From NCBI GenBank assembly GCA_017964325.1, contig JAGCSE010000241.1, positions 1-33,565 on the forward strand: a DNA stretch of 33,565 nt, written 5' to 3'. Source of the stretch: Victivallales bacterium. Its GTDB lineage: Bacteria; Verrucomicrobiota; Lentisphaeria; Oligosphaerales; Oligosphaeraceae. The notes beneath the pieces are model-generated. The model did no database searches. It had not been told where the DNA came from and saw nothing but the letters and a program-made list of their open reading frames with translations. Within the stretch, counting starts at the first letter, position 1, and every line of letters begins with the position of its first letter. The translations under genes were made by a program, and so were the position numbers. This document shows, piece after piece, positions 7,311 to 15,087 of this stretch.

Positions 7311-7973
7311 ATGATTAAAGACAGCAAATCATTGTTGATGTTCGACCTGGATGGAACGGTTGCGGACACGTGTGCGGATCTGGCTGGGGCGGTCAATCAC
7401 GTTCGTGCGGAACATGGGCTTGCACCATTGTCAGTCGCGACGGTGACCTCCTTGCTCGGCAACGGGCTGAAGGACTTGACGCAACGGACGTTTTCGGACG
7501 CGCCTCCATTCGATTTGGATGCCATGACAGACCGTGTAAGGGAGTACTACTGGTCGCACGTCGTAGTGAAAACATGCCTTTACGACGGTGTTTTGGAGAC
7601 ACTTGCGCATCTGAAGGAGGGAGGCTACAAGCTGTCGGTCGTCACGAACAAGCCGGAAGGCCCAGCAACGACGATCATGGACACGCTAGGAGTCAGCGCA
7701 TATTTGGACTGCCTGATTGGCGGAGGTCGCTGTGCGAACCTGAAGCCACATCCAGAGCCGCTGCTGCTGGCATTGGAGGAGACTGGTTGCGATGCCGCAT
7801 CATCGTGGATCATCGGCGACAATTGGACGGATTTAGGCGCGGCGGCCGCCGCCGGCGTGAAATCGTGCTTCTGTACGTATGGATATGGAATCAAAAGGGA
7901 CTACGCATTCGATGTGGAGATTGCGTCGTTCAGGGAATTGGAAAAAATATTGTTGACCACAGAACAAGCATGA
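7311..7973 (+). CDS. HAD-family phosphatase, phosphoglycolate phosphatase-like
   Basis: A 220-residue HAD hydrolase. Motif I is FDLDGTVADT with nucleophile Asp12 and acid Asp14, the C1-cap helices follow, motif II is SVVTNKPEG, a conserved KPHPEPLL carries the motif III Lys, and motif IV is IIGDNWTDLGAAAAAG with the metal-binding Asp residues. Length and cap type fit Gph/PGP-like enzymes, which dephosphorylate 2-phosphoglycolate or related sugar phosphates. HAD substrate prediction from sequence is weak, so no gene symbol is assigned. It starts the long rightward train; the FKBP gene begins 10 bp after its stop, implying one transcript. Confidence 0.85.
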   Translation: MIKDSKSLLMFDLDGTVADTCADLAGAVNHVRAEHGLAPLSVATVTSLLGNGLKDLTQRTFSDAPPFDLDAMTDRVREYYWSHVVVKTCLYDGVLETLAHLKEGGYKLSVVTNKPEGPATTIMDTLGVSAYLDCLIGGGRCANLKPHPEPLLLALEETGCDAASSWIIGDNWTDLGAAAAAGVKSCFCTYGYGIKRDYAFDVEIASFRELEKILLTTEQA

Positions 7974-7983
7974 GGAAGAGAAA

Positions 7984-8640
7984 ATGACGGACAAAGAATT
8001 GAAACTGAATTATTGCCTGGGCCTGAATTTCGCGATGCAGCTGCAGCAGTTGCCGATTGACTTTGACAAGGAGGAGTTCATGCGGGGCTTCATGGACATG
8101 CTGGAAAACAAAAAGCCTGCGGTGAGCCAGGAAGAGTTTTCGAAGGCGATGAGAGCTCTGCAGGAACGCATCAACGCGGAGAACGAACATGGATGTGATT
8201 GCGGTTGCGACCATTGCGGCGGCGAATGCGGTGACCATAATTGCGGCGAAAACGAACACAAAAAGGCAGGCGACGAATACCGTGCGGAAAACGCAAAGAA
8301 AACAGGAGTCGTCACCACCCCCAGCGGCCTGCAGATTGAAATGCTGAAGGAAGGCACGGGCAAGTCGCCGAAGGCGACGGACAAAGTGCGCGTCCATTAC
8401 ACGGGCAAACTGATTGATGGCAGCGTGTTCGATTCAAGCGTGCAGCGTGGAATGCCAGCGGAATTCCCATTGAACGGCGTGATTGCAGGCTGGACAGAAG
8501 GCTTGCAGCATTTGAAAGAAGGCGGCAAGGCCATTCTGACAATCGCCCCCGAACTCGGCTATGGTGCGCATGGCGCAGGCAATGTCATTCCGCCACACGC
8601 GACGCTAGTCTTCGAGGTCGAATTGCTTAAGGTACTTTGA
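7984..8640 (+). CDS. FKBP-type peptidyl-prolyl isomerase with Cys/His-rich linker
   Basis: A 218-residue protein with an FKBP_N-like helical dimerisation segment (about 1-65), a metal-binding-looking linker, the usual ENAKK connector and a C-terminal FKBP domain (about 112-218: KVRVHYTGKLIDGSVFDSS, IAGWTEGLQHLKEGGKAILT, GAGNVIPPHATLVFEVELL). The linker at 69-92 has six Cys (71, 73, 75, 78, 82, 87) and four His (69, 77, 85, 92). Such enzymes speed proline isomerisation and act as folding helpers. Mip/FkpA relatives are normally exported, but no signal peptide is visible here, so a cytoplasmic role is likely. The linker recalls the metal-binding tail of SlyD, although it lies between the domains. 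GAGGAAGAG precedes the ATG. Confidence 0.88.
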   Translation: MTDKELKLNYCLGLNFAMQLQQLPIDFDKEEFMRGFMDMLENKKPAVSQEEFSKAMRALQERINAENEHGCDCGCDHCGGECGDHNCGENEHKKAGDEYRAENAKKTGVVTTPSGLQIEMLKEGTGKSPKATDKVRVHYTGKLIDGSVFDSSVQRGMPAEFPLNGVIAGWTEGLQHLKEGGKAILTIAPELGYGAHGAGNVIPPHATLVFEVELLKVL

Positions 8641-8722
8641 TTGAAGATGTTGTGACGAAGGATACGGCAATATTGCCCGTAACTTTTGCCGAAGATTACA
8701 AGTTGTTGACAAAGAAAAAGAT

Positions 8723-9619
8723 ATGTCTGCAAAAATCATTGATGGAAAGCAGGTTGCGTGTGACATTCGCGCAGAATTGAAATCGGAAGTGGCCCAATTG
8801 CAGGCTGAGCACGGCGTGACGCCTGGGCTGGCTGTCATATTGGTCGGAGATGACCCTGCGTCAAAATCGTACGTAACGGCGAAGGAAAAGGCGTGCACGG
8901 AAATCGGAATCTATTCCAATGACAATCGTCTTCCTGCGGATTTTCCTGAATCCGAACTGCTTGCATTGATTGAAAAGCTGAACAACGATCCGCGAATCGA
9001 CGGCATTCTCGTGCAGTTGCCGTTGCCGAAGCACATCGACGAAGACAAAGTCCTGACGGCAATCCGCCCCGAAAAGGATGTTGACGGTTTCCATCCCATG
9101 AACGTGGGGCGGATGCTGATCGGCGAACCATGTTTCCTCCCCTGCACGCCGCATGGCATCATCCAGTTGCTGCTGCGCAGCGGCGTGAAGACAGACGGTG
9201 CGCATGCGGTCGTCATCGGCCGCAGCAACATCGTCGGCAAGCCTGTCGCCAACATGTTGGCGCGGAAGGCCGAAGGCGGCAACGCGACGGTCACGCTGTG
9301 CCATACGCGGACGGTGAATCTGGCGGATTTCACACGCCAGGCGGACATTCTGGTGGTGGCCTCCGGCCATCCAAAGACGGTGACGGGCGACATGGTGAAG
9401 CCTGGTGCGACGGTCATCGACGTCGGCGTGAACCGCGTTCCGGACACTACGGCGGCGAAAGGCTACCGTCTTGTCGGCGACGTGGATTTCGAGAGCGCAA
9501 AGGAAGTGGCGGGGCTGATCACGCCCGTTCCGGGCGGTGTCGGCCCGATGACGATCACGATGCTGTTGTACAACACCGTTCAAAGCGCCAAATGCCGTGC
9601 ACAAGTGGAAAAAAAATGA
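8723..9619 (+). CDS. folD: Bifunctional methylenetetrahydrofolate dehydrogenase/cyclohydrolase
   Basis: A 298-residue FolD of normal length. Conserved parts include VGDDPASKSYVTAKEKAC with catalytic Tyr50 and Lys54, DGILVQLPLPKHID, KDVDGFHP, the Rossmann motif VIGRSNIVGKPVANML, and the C-terminal PVPGGVGPMTITML. It oxidises 5,10-methylene-THF to methenyl-THF with NADP and hydrolyses that to 10-formyl-THF in the cytosol, supplying one-carbon units for purines and fMet-tRNA. The 82-bp gap upstream contains a GGCAATATTGCC palindrome of unclear role. The stop overlaps the start of the sialidase-like gene (ATGA), an unexpected pairing that suggests the operon is held together by expression level rather than pathway. 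Confidence 0.95.
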   Translation: MSAKIIDGKQVACDIRAELKSEVAQLQAEHGVTPGLAVILVGDDPASKSYVTAKEKACTEIGIYSNDNRLPADFPESELLALIEKLNNDPRIDGILVQLPLPKHIDEDKVLTAIRPEKDVDGFHPMNVGRMLIGEPCFLPCTPHGIIQLLLRSGVKTDGAHAVVIGRSNIVGKPVANMLARKAEGGNATVTLCHTRTVNLADFTRQADILVVASGHPKTVTGDMVKPGATVIDVGVNRVPDTTAAKGYRLVGDVDFESAKEVAGLITPVPGGVGPMTITMLLYNTVQSAKCRAQVEKK

Positions 9620-10617
9620 AAATCATCACGAACGAGCAGATATTCGAGCCGCCATGGAGCGGGCATGTTCATGCCTCGACGTTGGTCGAGTTGAAGGATG
9701 GCGGCATTCTGGCGGCTTGGTTCCAAGGCACGAAAGAGAGTGCTCCTGATGTATGCATCGTTGGAAGTCGCCGGATTGGAGGTGTTTGGGAGAAGCCCCG
9801 TGTTTTAGCGGATATACCGGACGTTCCGCAATGGAATCCCGTCCTGCGGCGCGGCGACGACGGCCGTATCGTGTTGTATTTCAAAGTTTCATCTACAATT
9901 CAGGATTGGAATACGTATATTGTCGAAAGCTATGATGAAGGCGCGACATGGGATTCACCGCGCGAGTTGGTTCCAGGCGATGAAGGCGGTGGTCGCGGCC
10001 CCGTGAAGAACAAATGCCTGAAACTGTCGGACGGGACATGGCTCGCTCCCGCGTCCGTCGAACGCGGGGCGTGGGAGGCGTTCATCGATGTCAGCACGGA
10101 TGATGGGCGGACATGGACGCGCCGTCCGTTTTTCGTGAAACCAGACGTAAATACGGGAGACAAGCTTGGCGACGGCGTGTTGTGCGTCATCCAGCCAAGT
10201 CTTTGGCAGAGCGGGCCTTCCGATGTCTCCTGCCTGATGCGTAGCAACAACAAGGCGTTGTACCGCAGTGATTCGCATGACGGTGGGAAGACATGGAGTC
10301 CGCTTTACGACTCTGGCGTGCCGAACAACAACAGCGGCATAGATTTGGTGCGCCGCCGCGATGGGCGTATCGTGTTGATTTGCAACCCGATTGCACGAAA
10401 CTGGGGTGGCCGCAACCAGTTGGACGCATGGGTGTCGGAAGACGACGGCAAAACGTGGAAGGCGGATCTGACGCTGGCGTTCGATCCGGAGCCGAAGCAG
10501 CCAGACGGTCGCGCCACGGAATTTTCCTATCCTGCGGTCATCGAACTGAACGACGGGCGGTTGGCAGTGACGCATACGTGGAACCGCCAACAGATAAAGT
10601 TTTTGATATTGGATTGA
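9616..10617 (+). CDS. BNR/Asp-box sialidase-family protein
   Basis: A 333-residue six-bladed-propeller type protein with four clear Asp boxes: SYDEGATW (105-112), STDDGRTW (160-167), SHDGGKTW (220-227) and SEDDGKTW (274-281). The spacing of 50-60 residues fits one box per blade. Such proteins include exo-alpha-sialidases (GH33) and other glycan-acting hydrolases. No signal peptide is visible, so an intracellular role on imported sugars, or a non-sialidase function, is possible. The longer frame back to 9130 lies over folD and is a shadow. ATG 9616 overlaps the folD stop by ATGA and gives the natural N-terminus MKIITNEQIFEPPWSGHVHA. The next gene starts 16 bp later. Confidence 0.85.
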   Translation: MKIITNEQIFEPPWSGHVHASTLVELKDGGILAAWFQGTKESAPDVCIVGSRRIGGVWEKPRVLADIPDVPQWNPVLRRGDDGRIVLYFKVSSTIQDWNTYIVESYDEGATWDSPRELVPGDEGGGRGPVKNKCLKLSDGTWLAPASVERGAWEAFIDVSTDDGRTWTRRPFFVKPDVNTGDKLGDGVLCVIQPSLWQSGPSDVSCLMRSNNKALYRSDSHDGGKTWSPLYDSGVPNNNSGIDLVRRRDGRIVLICNPIARNWGGRNQLDAWVSEDDGKTWKADLTLAFDPEPKQPDGRATEFSYPAVIELNDGRLAVTHTWNRQQIKFLILD

Positions 10618-10633
10618 TGTCACGGTATTTGCA

Positions 10634-11650
10634 ATGGGCAAGAAAGTCATCAGTTGGGGATTGAAAATCCTTGGAATCGCATTGGCGATCGGGCTGCTCG
10701 TCTGGACAGTCCGTCGGACAGATGCGGATCCGCTGCATGAAATCATGCAGGCGAATCGTCCTATACTAATTCTTGCGTTGTTATGTGTTGGTTTGACGCA
10801 TATTCTGGCAGCGTATCGTTGGGGGGCGTTGTTGGCCGTTCAGGACATTCATCTATCGTATTGGACGCTACTTAAGCTGACATGGGTGGGGACGTTTTTC
10901 TCGCAGTTGATTCCAGGAGCCGTGAGTGGTGATTTACTGAAACTGGCATACGTCGCGAAAAGCGAGAAAGGCCGTGGAACAGAGGCATTTCTGACGATTA
11001 TTATGGACCGGGTCGTCGGCGTAACGGGGCTGTTTCTCGTTGCCAGTTTGGGTGGCTTGCTATTTATGGCGGGCCATTGGGAATTGGCGACGAGCAATCG
11101 CGTCATCGGCCTTTCGCTTCTCGTCGTTTTCGGCGGTGGGGCGGCGTCATTGGTTGGACTATGCGTATTCGTTTATCATAAGATGTTTATGAATTGGAAT
11201 TGGCTATCGAGAATCGTGACATGGCTTGGAAACCACCTTCCAGCCGCTGTCACGGGCATAGTCAAGCGGCTGTGCGATGGTGCGGATTTGTACAAGAATG
11301 CAAAGAAGACACTGTTGTTTGCCGTCTTGATATCGATGGTGATTCACGCATCATTGGGCAATGGGCTGTTTTGTGTTGGCAGGGCATTGGGAGAACGTGA
11401 CTTAAGCTATACAGCGTATTTTCTAAGCACACAGATTGGCAATGCGGTGACACTGGTTCCTGCGACGCCTGGCGGGCTGGGGTTGCGCGATTCCGTATCC
11501 TCTGCGTTTTTTGCGGCTTTGGATGCCGCTCCGTCTGAGAAAACAGGAGCGATACCGGTTGTCAATTCAATGTTGGTCGTATTTTGGGCGCTGGTCGGGG
11601 CGGTGTGCCTTGGCTGGATGAATACAAATTCTTTACGTAAAGACAGTTAG
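10634..11650 (+). CDS. Polytopic membrane protein of the LPG synthase/flippase-like (UPF0104/AglD) family
   Basis: A 338-residue protein with about eight hydrophobic spans. It begins with a helix at about 8-25, and later has TWVGTFFSQLIPGAVSGDLLKL, IIMDRVVGVTGLF and the C-terminal PATPGGLGLRDSVSSAFF. The SGDLLK, MDR and PGGLGLRD motifs are hallmarks of the lysylphosphatidylglycerol-synthase transmembrane region family. Members without the synthase domain are thought to move or modify lipids, and some work in glycolipid or glycan assembly. There is no soluble synthase domain here, so lysinylation is unlikely. It sits between the sialidase-like gene and an unknown protein, 9 bp from the latter, so a role in envelope glycan or lipid traffic is plausible. 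Confidence 0.75.
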   Translation: MGKKVISWGLKILGIALAIGLLVWTVRRTDADPLHEIMQANRPILILALLCVGLTHILAAYRWGALLAVQDIHLSYWTLLKLTWVGTFFSQLIPGAVSGDLLKLAYVAKSEKGRGTEAFLTIIMDRVVGVTGLFLVASLGGLLFMAGHWELATSNRVIGLSLLVVFGGGAASLVGLCVFVYHKMFMNWNWLSRIVTWLGNHLPAAVTGIVKRLCDGADLYKNAKKTLLFAVLISMVIHASLGNGLFCVGRALGERDLSYTAYFLSTQIGNAVTLVPATPGGLGLRDSVSSAFFAALDAAPSEKTGAIPVVNSMLVVFWALVGAVCLGWMNTNSLRKDS

Positions 11651-11659
11651 GAGAACGAT

Positions 11660-12862
11660 ATGGGAAATCATGAGATAAAAGTTATCCATCCGACAGGGGG
11701 ATGGGAGATTGTGCATCGTGCGGACTGCTGCGGCGGGCCGCTACGCTTAAACGTTGATGGTCAATTGGTTGTAAGTGGATTTGATACGTCATTCGACGGA
11801 ATCGGAAGCGAAGCGATGACCGTGAAAAAGGCGCGTGTTTATCACAAAAGTGGAGTTGCAGTGTTCGAAGGGGAAGGCGTGTTTCCGTCTGGTCCTGAGA
11901 CAGGAGTGTGGACGGCGTGTCGCTATGCGGGAAACATTGCACGCATCACGACGGATTTGAGCATCAAAAAGGAGACGGCGGTCAAACAGGGCATCCAATG
12001 CGGATCGATGACATTGCACGGCAAGTGGGTGTCGCTGATAACGGTGCCTGATTTTGCGAAAACAGCATTATCTGAAGGGCAAGTTATTCATTACGATGAG
12101 CTTCCGCTTGCATGGGTGTTTGAGCGTGAGGATGGCTTCAAGCTGGAGATTGATACGGGTTTCGATTTATGGCGATGGAAGAACAGCGTGGAGCCTGGCC
12201 ATGCGGTCGCAGATGTGGAAATATTTGCGGATCATGTTGATTTCAAGCGACATCTACTAGTTGTGACAAATGATAGTGAAGAAGGCATCCAGCCGACTCC
12301 GCGCGACTACCGTTTCTATTCGCAGTTGGCATGGAGCACACCTGCGCTTTATGCAGATGTAACAAATATGCCCGAACTGACGCATTTGGAAGTCTTGCCA
12401 AAAGGAAAAGGCGTTGATGTAAAAGCATTAGGTGAAAAACCTGCGGTATCAATTGATTTTTCAGAACTTACAGCTTTGGATTCCATGCACGTAACCCGTG
12501 ATGACAAGTTGGAGAAAGAGCTTTGCTGGGAGTGCAATAATACGAAGCTCGCGGCAAAACGAATCATCCGCCAGTTGGCGGCGAAATCCGCAGAGGGATT
12601 TCTACAAATTGAAAACGGGATGACACCCTCTGTTTGTGACAATGGAAAGCATGTTGACCGCCCTGGCAAGACTGTGCCGCATTGGGACTTGAACGGTATC
12701 ACGTCGTTTGCGGTCTGGGCAAGGCAATGCCTTGGAGACGGTTGGCAAGTCGTCGTGAAGCAGCCTGAGCCATGGGCTGGATTACCGTCACTGCGTGGGT
12801 TGTTCGCGCCAAATGGCTTCTCGAAGGCCGATTTGTCTGTGGATGAGGAAAACACGAAATAA
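11660..12862 (+). CDS. Unrecognised 400-residue protein
   Basis: I do not recognise this protein. It is soluble-looking, has no signal peptide or transmembrane segment, and is rich in alternating hydrophobic residues typical of beta-sandwich proteins (for example PLRLNVDGQLVVSGFDTSFD and AVADVEIFADHVDFKRHLLV). Several Cys and Trp are spread through it, with a CWECNN motif in the C-terminal third. AGGAG precedes ATG 11660, and the gene is tightly placed between a flippase-like membrane protein and an alkaline-phosphatase-superfamily enzyme, so it very likely belongs to the same pathway. Alternating glycan-related neighbours suggest a carbohydrate- or lipid-linked role, but this is context only. 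Confidence 0.7.
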   Translation: MGNHEIKVIHPTGGWEIVHRADCCGGPLRLNVDGQLVVSGFDTSFDGIGSEAMTVKKARVYHKSGVAVFEGEGVFPSGPETGVWTACRYAGNIARITTDLSIKKETAVKQGIQCGSMTLHGKWVSLITVPDFAKTALSEGQVIHYDELPLAWVFEREDGFKLEIDTGFDLWRWKNSVEPGHAVADVEIFADHVDFKRHLLVVTNDSEEGIQPTPRDYRFYSQLAWSTPALYADVTNMPELTHLEVLPKGKGVDVKALGEKPAVSIDFSELTALDSMHVTRDDKLEKELCWECNNTKLAAKRIIRQLAAKSAEGFLQIENGMTPSVCDNGKHVDRPGKTVPHWDLNGITSFAVWARQCLGDGWQVVVKQPEPWAGLPSLRGLFAPNGFSKADLSVDEENTK

Positions 12863-12889
12863 TGCTGTAAATCGGAACAACAGCGAATC

Positions 12890-14041
12890 ATGAATAAACA
12901 TTGTGACATTTTCATGTTCATCGACGCCCTTGGATGGGATGTCGTGAGCCGCTATAACTTTCTGGCGGATTTTCCGCACAGGAAACCTGTGACCATGCAG
13001 TTCGGCTATTCTTCGACGGCGATTCCGACGATTTTGACAGGCGCCCAACCGTCGGAACACGGTCATTTGAGCCTATTTGCGTATTCGCCTGAACATTCTC
13101 CGTTCAAAGGACTTGCGCGTTTAGGGCGTTTTCTGCGACCAACCTCTTTTTGGGAACGTGGCCGAGTCCGCAACGTGTTGACACGGATAGCACGGAAATA
13201 TTACGGCTTCACAGGCTATTTCAATCTGTACAGCGTGCCATTTGATCGCATCGGTCTTTTGGACTATATGGAAAAAGATGACATCTTTGCGAAAGGCGGT
13301 CTTTTACCTTGCAAAAATTTACGTGACATATTGGAAGAGAAGAAGATACCATACCATATCTCCGACTGGCGCAAAAGCGAGGAAGAGAACCTTGCAGCGG
13401 CGACTACAGCGATAATCGAGGAAAGAGTCGAGTTCATGTTCATCTACACAGCGGCGTTGGATGCGCTTCGCCATGATCATTCGCTTGACGAGACGGTCGT
13501 TCGCGATAAGATACTATGGTACGAATCACGTATAAGAGAGCTGTTGGAGACGGCGAAATCCGCGTATGACAGTTTTACATTCACGGTCATCAGTGACCAT
13601 GGCATGACGGATTTGACGCAGGCGGTTGACATGATAAACGCCGTTGAATCAACAGGACTTGTGTTCAACGACGACTATGCGGCGTGTTATGATTCGACAA
13701 TGTTCCGAGTCCATTATCTGAAAGAAAGCTCGCGTGATGTCATTCATGGTGTCGTAAACGAAAAAACATTTCCTGGTCATTGGCTAAGTGACGATGACCT
13801 TGTGAAATATGGCATTGATTTCGCTGACCGCCGCTATGGAGATGATATCTTCCTCATGAAGCCAGGCGTGCAGATTGTGCCTTCGAACTTGTGTCGCAAG
13901 ACATTGCATGGGATGCATGGATACGAACCGTCTCATGAGAATTCATTGGCAGCGGTGATTTCGACAGCGGAAATTCCCAATTATGTCCATGAAGTAAAAG
14001 ATTATTTCAGGATGATGACGGAGAGGTATTTTAGACATTAA
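12890..14041 (+). CDS. Alkaline-phosphatase-superfamily phosphodiesterase/phosphotransferase-like enzyme
   Basis: A 383-residue protein of the type I phosphodiesterase/nucleotide pyrophosphatase branch. It shows metal-ligand Asp12 in MFIDALGWD, a Ser/Thr nucleophile stretch FGYSSTAIPTILTGAQPSEHG, TVISDHGMTD with paired Asp/His ligands in the middle, and the late GMHGYEPSHEN with a further His. The order matches two-metal enzymes of the family, which cleave phosphodiester or phosphomonoester bonds or transfer phospho-groups. No signal peptide is visible. Substrate is unknown: nucleotides, lipid head groups and sugar phosphates are all handled by relatives. It follows the unknown 400-residue protein by 27 bp. 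Confidence 0.8.
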   Translation: MNKHCDIFMFIDALGWDVVSRYNFLADFPHRKPVTMQFGYSSTAIPTILTGAQPSEHGHLSLFAYSPEHSPFKGLARLGRFLRPTSFWERGRVRNVLTRIARKYYGFTGYFNLYSVPFDRIGLLDYMEKDDIFAKGGLLPCKNLRDILEEKKIPYHISDWRKSEEENLAAATTAIIEERVEFMFIYTAALDALRHDHSLDETVVRDKILWYESRIRELLETAKSAYDSFTFTVISDHGMTDLTQAVDMINAVESTGLVFNDDYAACYDSTMFRVHYLKESSRDVIHGVVNEKTFPGHWLSDDDLVKYGIDFADRRYGDDIFLMKPGVQIVPSNLCRKTLHGMHGYEPSHENSLAAVISTAEIPNYVHEVKDYFRMMTERYFRH

Positions 14042-14094
14042 GATATTAGTAATAAATAAGTTATATAAAAGTCAAAAAAAATGGAAGGACACCC

Positions 14095-15024
14095 ATGGCG
14101 AAATTCCCTGTAATGGATGAAAGTTGGCGCATTGCGCGCCTGAATCCCGCGAAGCATGTTGCTCATTGCGTATTGGATACGGATACGTACAATGAAGTTG
14201 ATGACCAATTTGCGCTAACGTATGCCGTGCTCGCGAAAGAGTCCGTGCAACTGGAGGCTGTCTATGCGGCGCCGTTCCACAACAGCCGTTCGACGGGGCC
14301 TGAAGACGGCATGGTAAAGAGCTATGAAGAGATCCATCGCGTGTTGGAGCGCCTTGGCGGCGTGCCTGACGGATTCGTCTTCGAAGGCTCCCGCAAATGG
14401 CTGAAGGATTCTGATGGTCCTGTGGAAAGCCCTGCGGCGCAGGATCTGATCAAACGCGCTATGGCGCGGCCAGATGATGCGGAACCGCTGTATGTGCTGA
14501 CCATCGGAGCACCGACGAACGTGGCCTCCGCCCTGCTGATGGAACCTGAACTTGTGAAGAAAATCGTGGTCGTCTGGCTTGGCGGACAGCCGCTTGAATG
14601 GCCGACGGCGAAAGAGTTCAATCTTTTCCAGGATGTGAAGTCGTCGCAGGTTTTGTTTGATTCCGGTGTGCCGCTCATGCAGGTTCCCTGCACGAATGTA
14701 GCGGAACATCTGCGTGTCTCATTGCCGTTTTTGGACACTTATCTGAAAGGCAAGAGCGCCATCGGCGATTATCTGACGGAAATTGTCCATCACTATACAA
14801 ACGATCCATATTGCTGGTCCAAAGTGATTTGGGATATTTCGACGGTGGCGTGGATCGTAAACGCCGGCTGGTTCAACACGACGTTGACACAGAGCCCCGT
14901 GCTACATGACGATTTCCGCTACAGCCATGATGCGAACCGCCATCTGTTCCGCGTGGCAACACATCTTTCGAGAGATGTGATCTTCCGTGATTTGTTCAAC
15001 AAGATTGGAACCGCAGGAAAATAG
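14095..15024 (+). CDS. Nucleoside hydrolase-like protein (inosine-uridine hydrolase family)
   Basis: A 309-residue protein with the family's N-terminal calcium-binding motif in a variant form, DTDTYNEVDDQFALTYA (28-44), instead of the usual DTDPGxDD. The TIGAPTNVASALLMEPELVK segment matches the family's loop that carries a substrate-binding Asn and helix, and VVWLGGQPLEWPTAKEFNLF corresponds to the mid-domain Gly-rich and Asn region. Classical members split ribonucleosides into base and ribose. Variant-motif members like this are common in glycan-rich bacteria, and their true substrate may be another N-glycoside. AAGGA lies just upstream of ATG 14095. It is the eighth gene of the rightward train. 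Confidence 0.8.
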   Translation: MAKFPVMDESWRIARLNPAKHVAHCVLDTDTYNEVDDQFALTYAVLAKESVQLEAVYAAPFHNSRSTGPEDGMVKSYEEIHRVLERLGGVPDGFVFEGSRKWLKDSDGPVESPAAQDLIKRAMARPDDAEPLYVLTIGAPTNVASALLMEPELVKKIVVVWLGGQPLEWPTAKEFNLFQDVKSSQVLFDSGVPLMQVPCTNVAEHLRVSLPFLDTYLKGKSAIGDYLTEIVHHYTNDPYCWSKVIWDISTVAWIVNAGWFNTTLTQSPVLHDDFRYSHDANRHLFRVATHLSRDVIFRDLFNKIGTAGK

Positions 15025-15087
15025 GAAAACGGAAGTACCGTCCACGCAATATGTTGCATGGGGCAGGAGAGAGCTGGAGCTAATGGC

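Noticed and set aside
8667..8690. Terminator at the GGCAATATTGCC palindrome before folD
   Set aside because: The stem is short and AT-centred with no clear T run, so it is not strong enough to call.
9130..9615. N-terminal extension of the sialidase-like gene over folD
   Set aside because: This frame is Arg/His-rich shadow sequence opposite a conserved folD frame, and ATG 9616 with ATGA overlap explains the real start.
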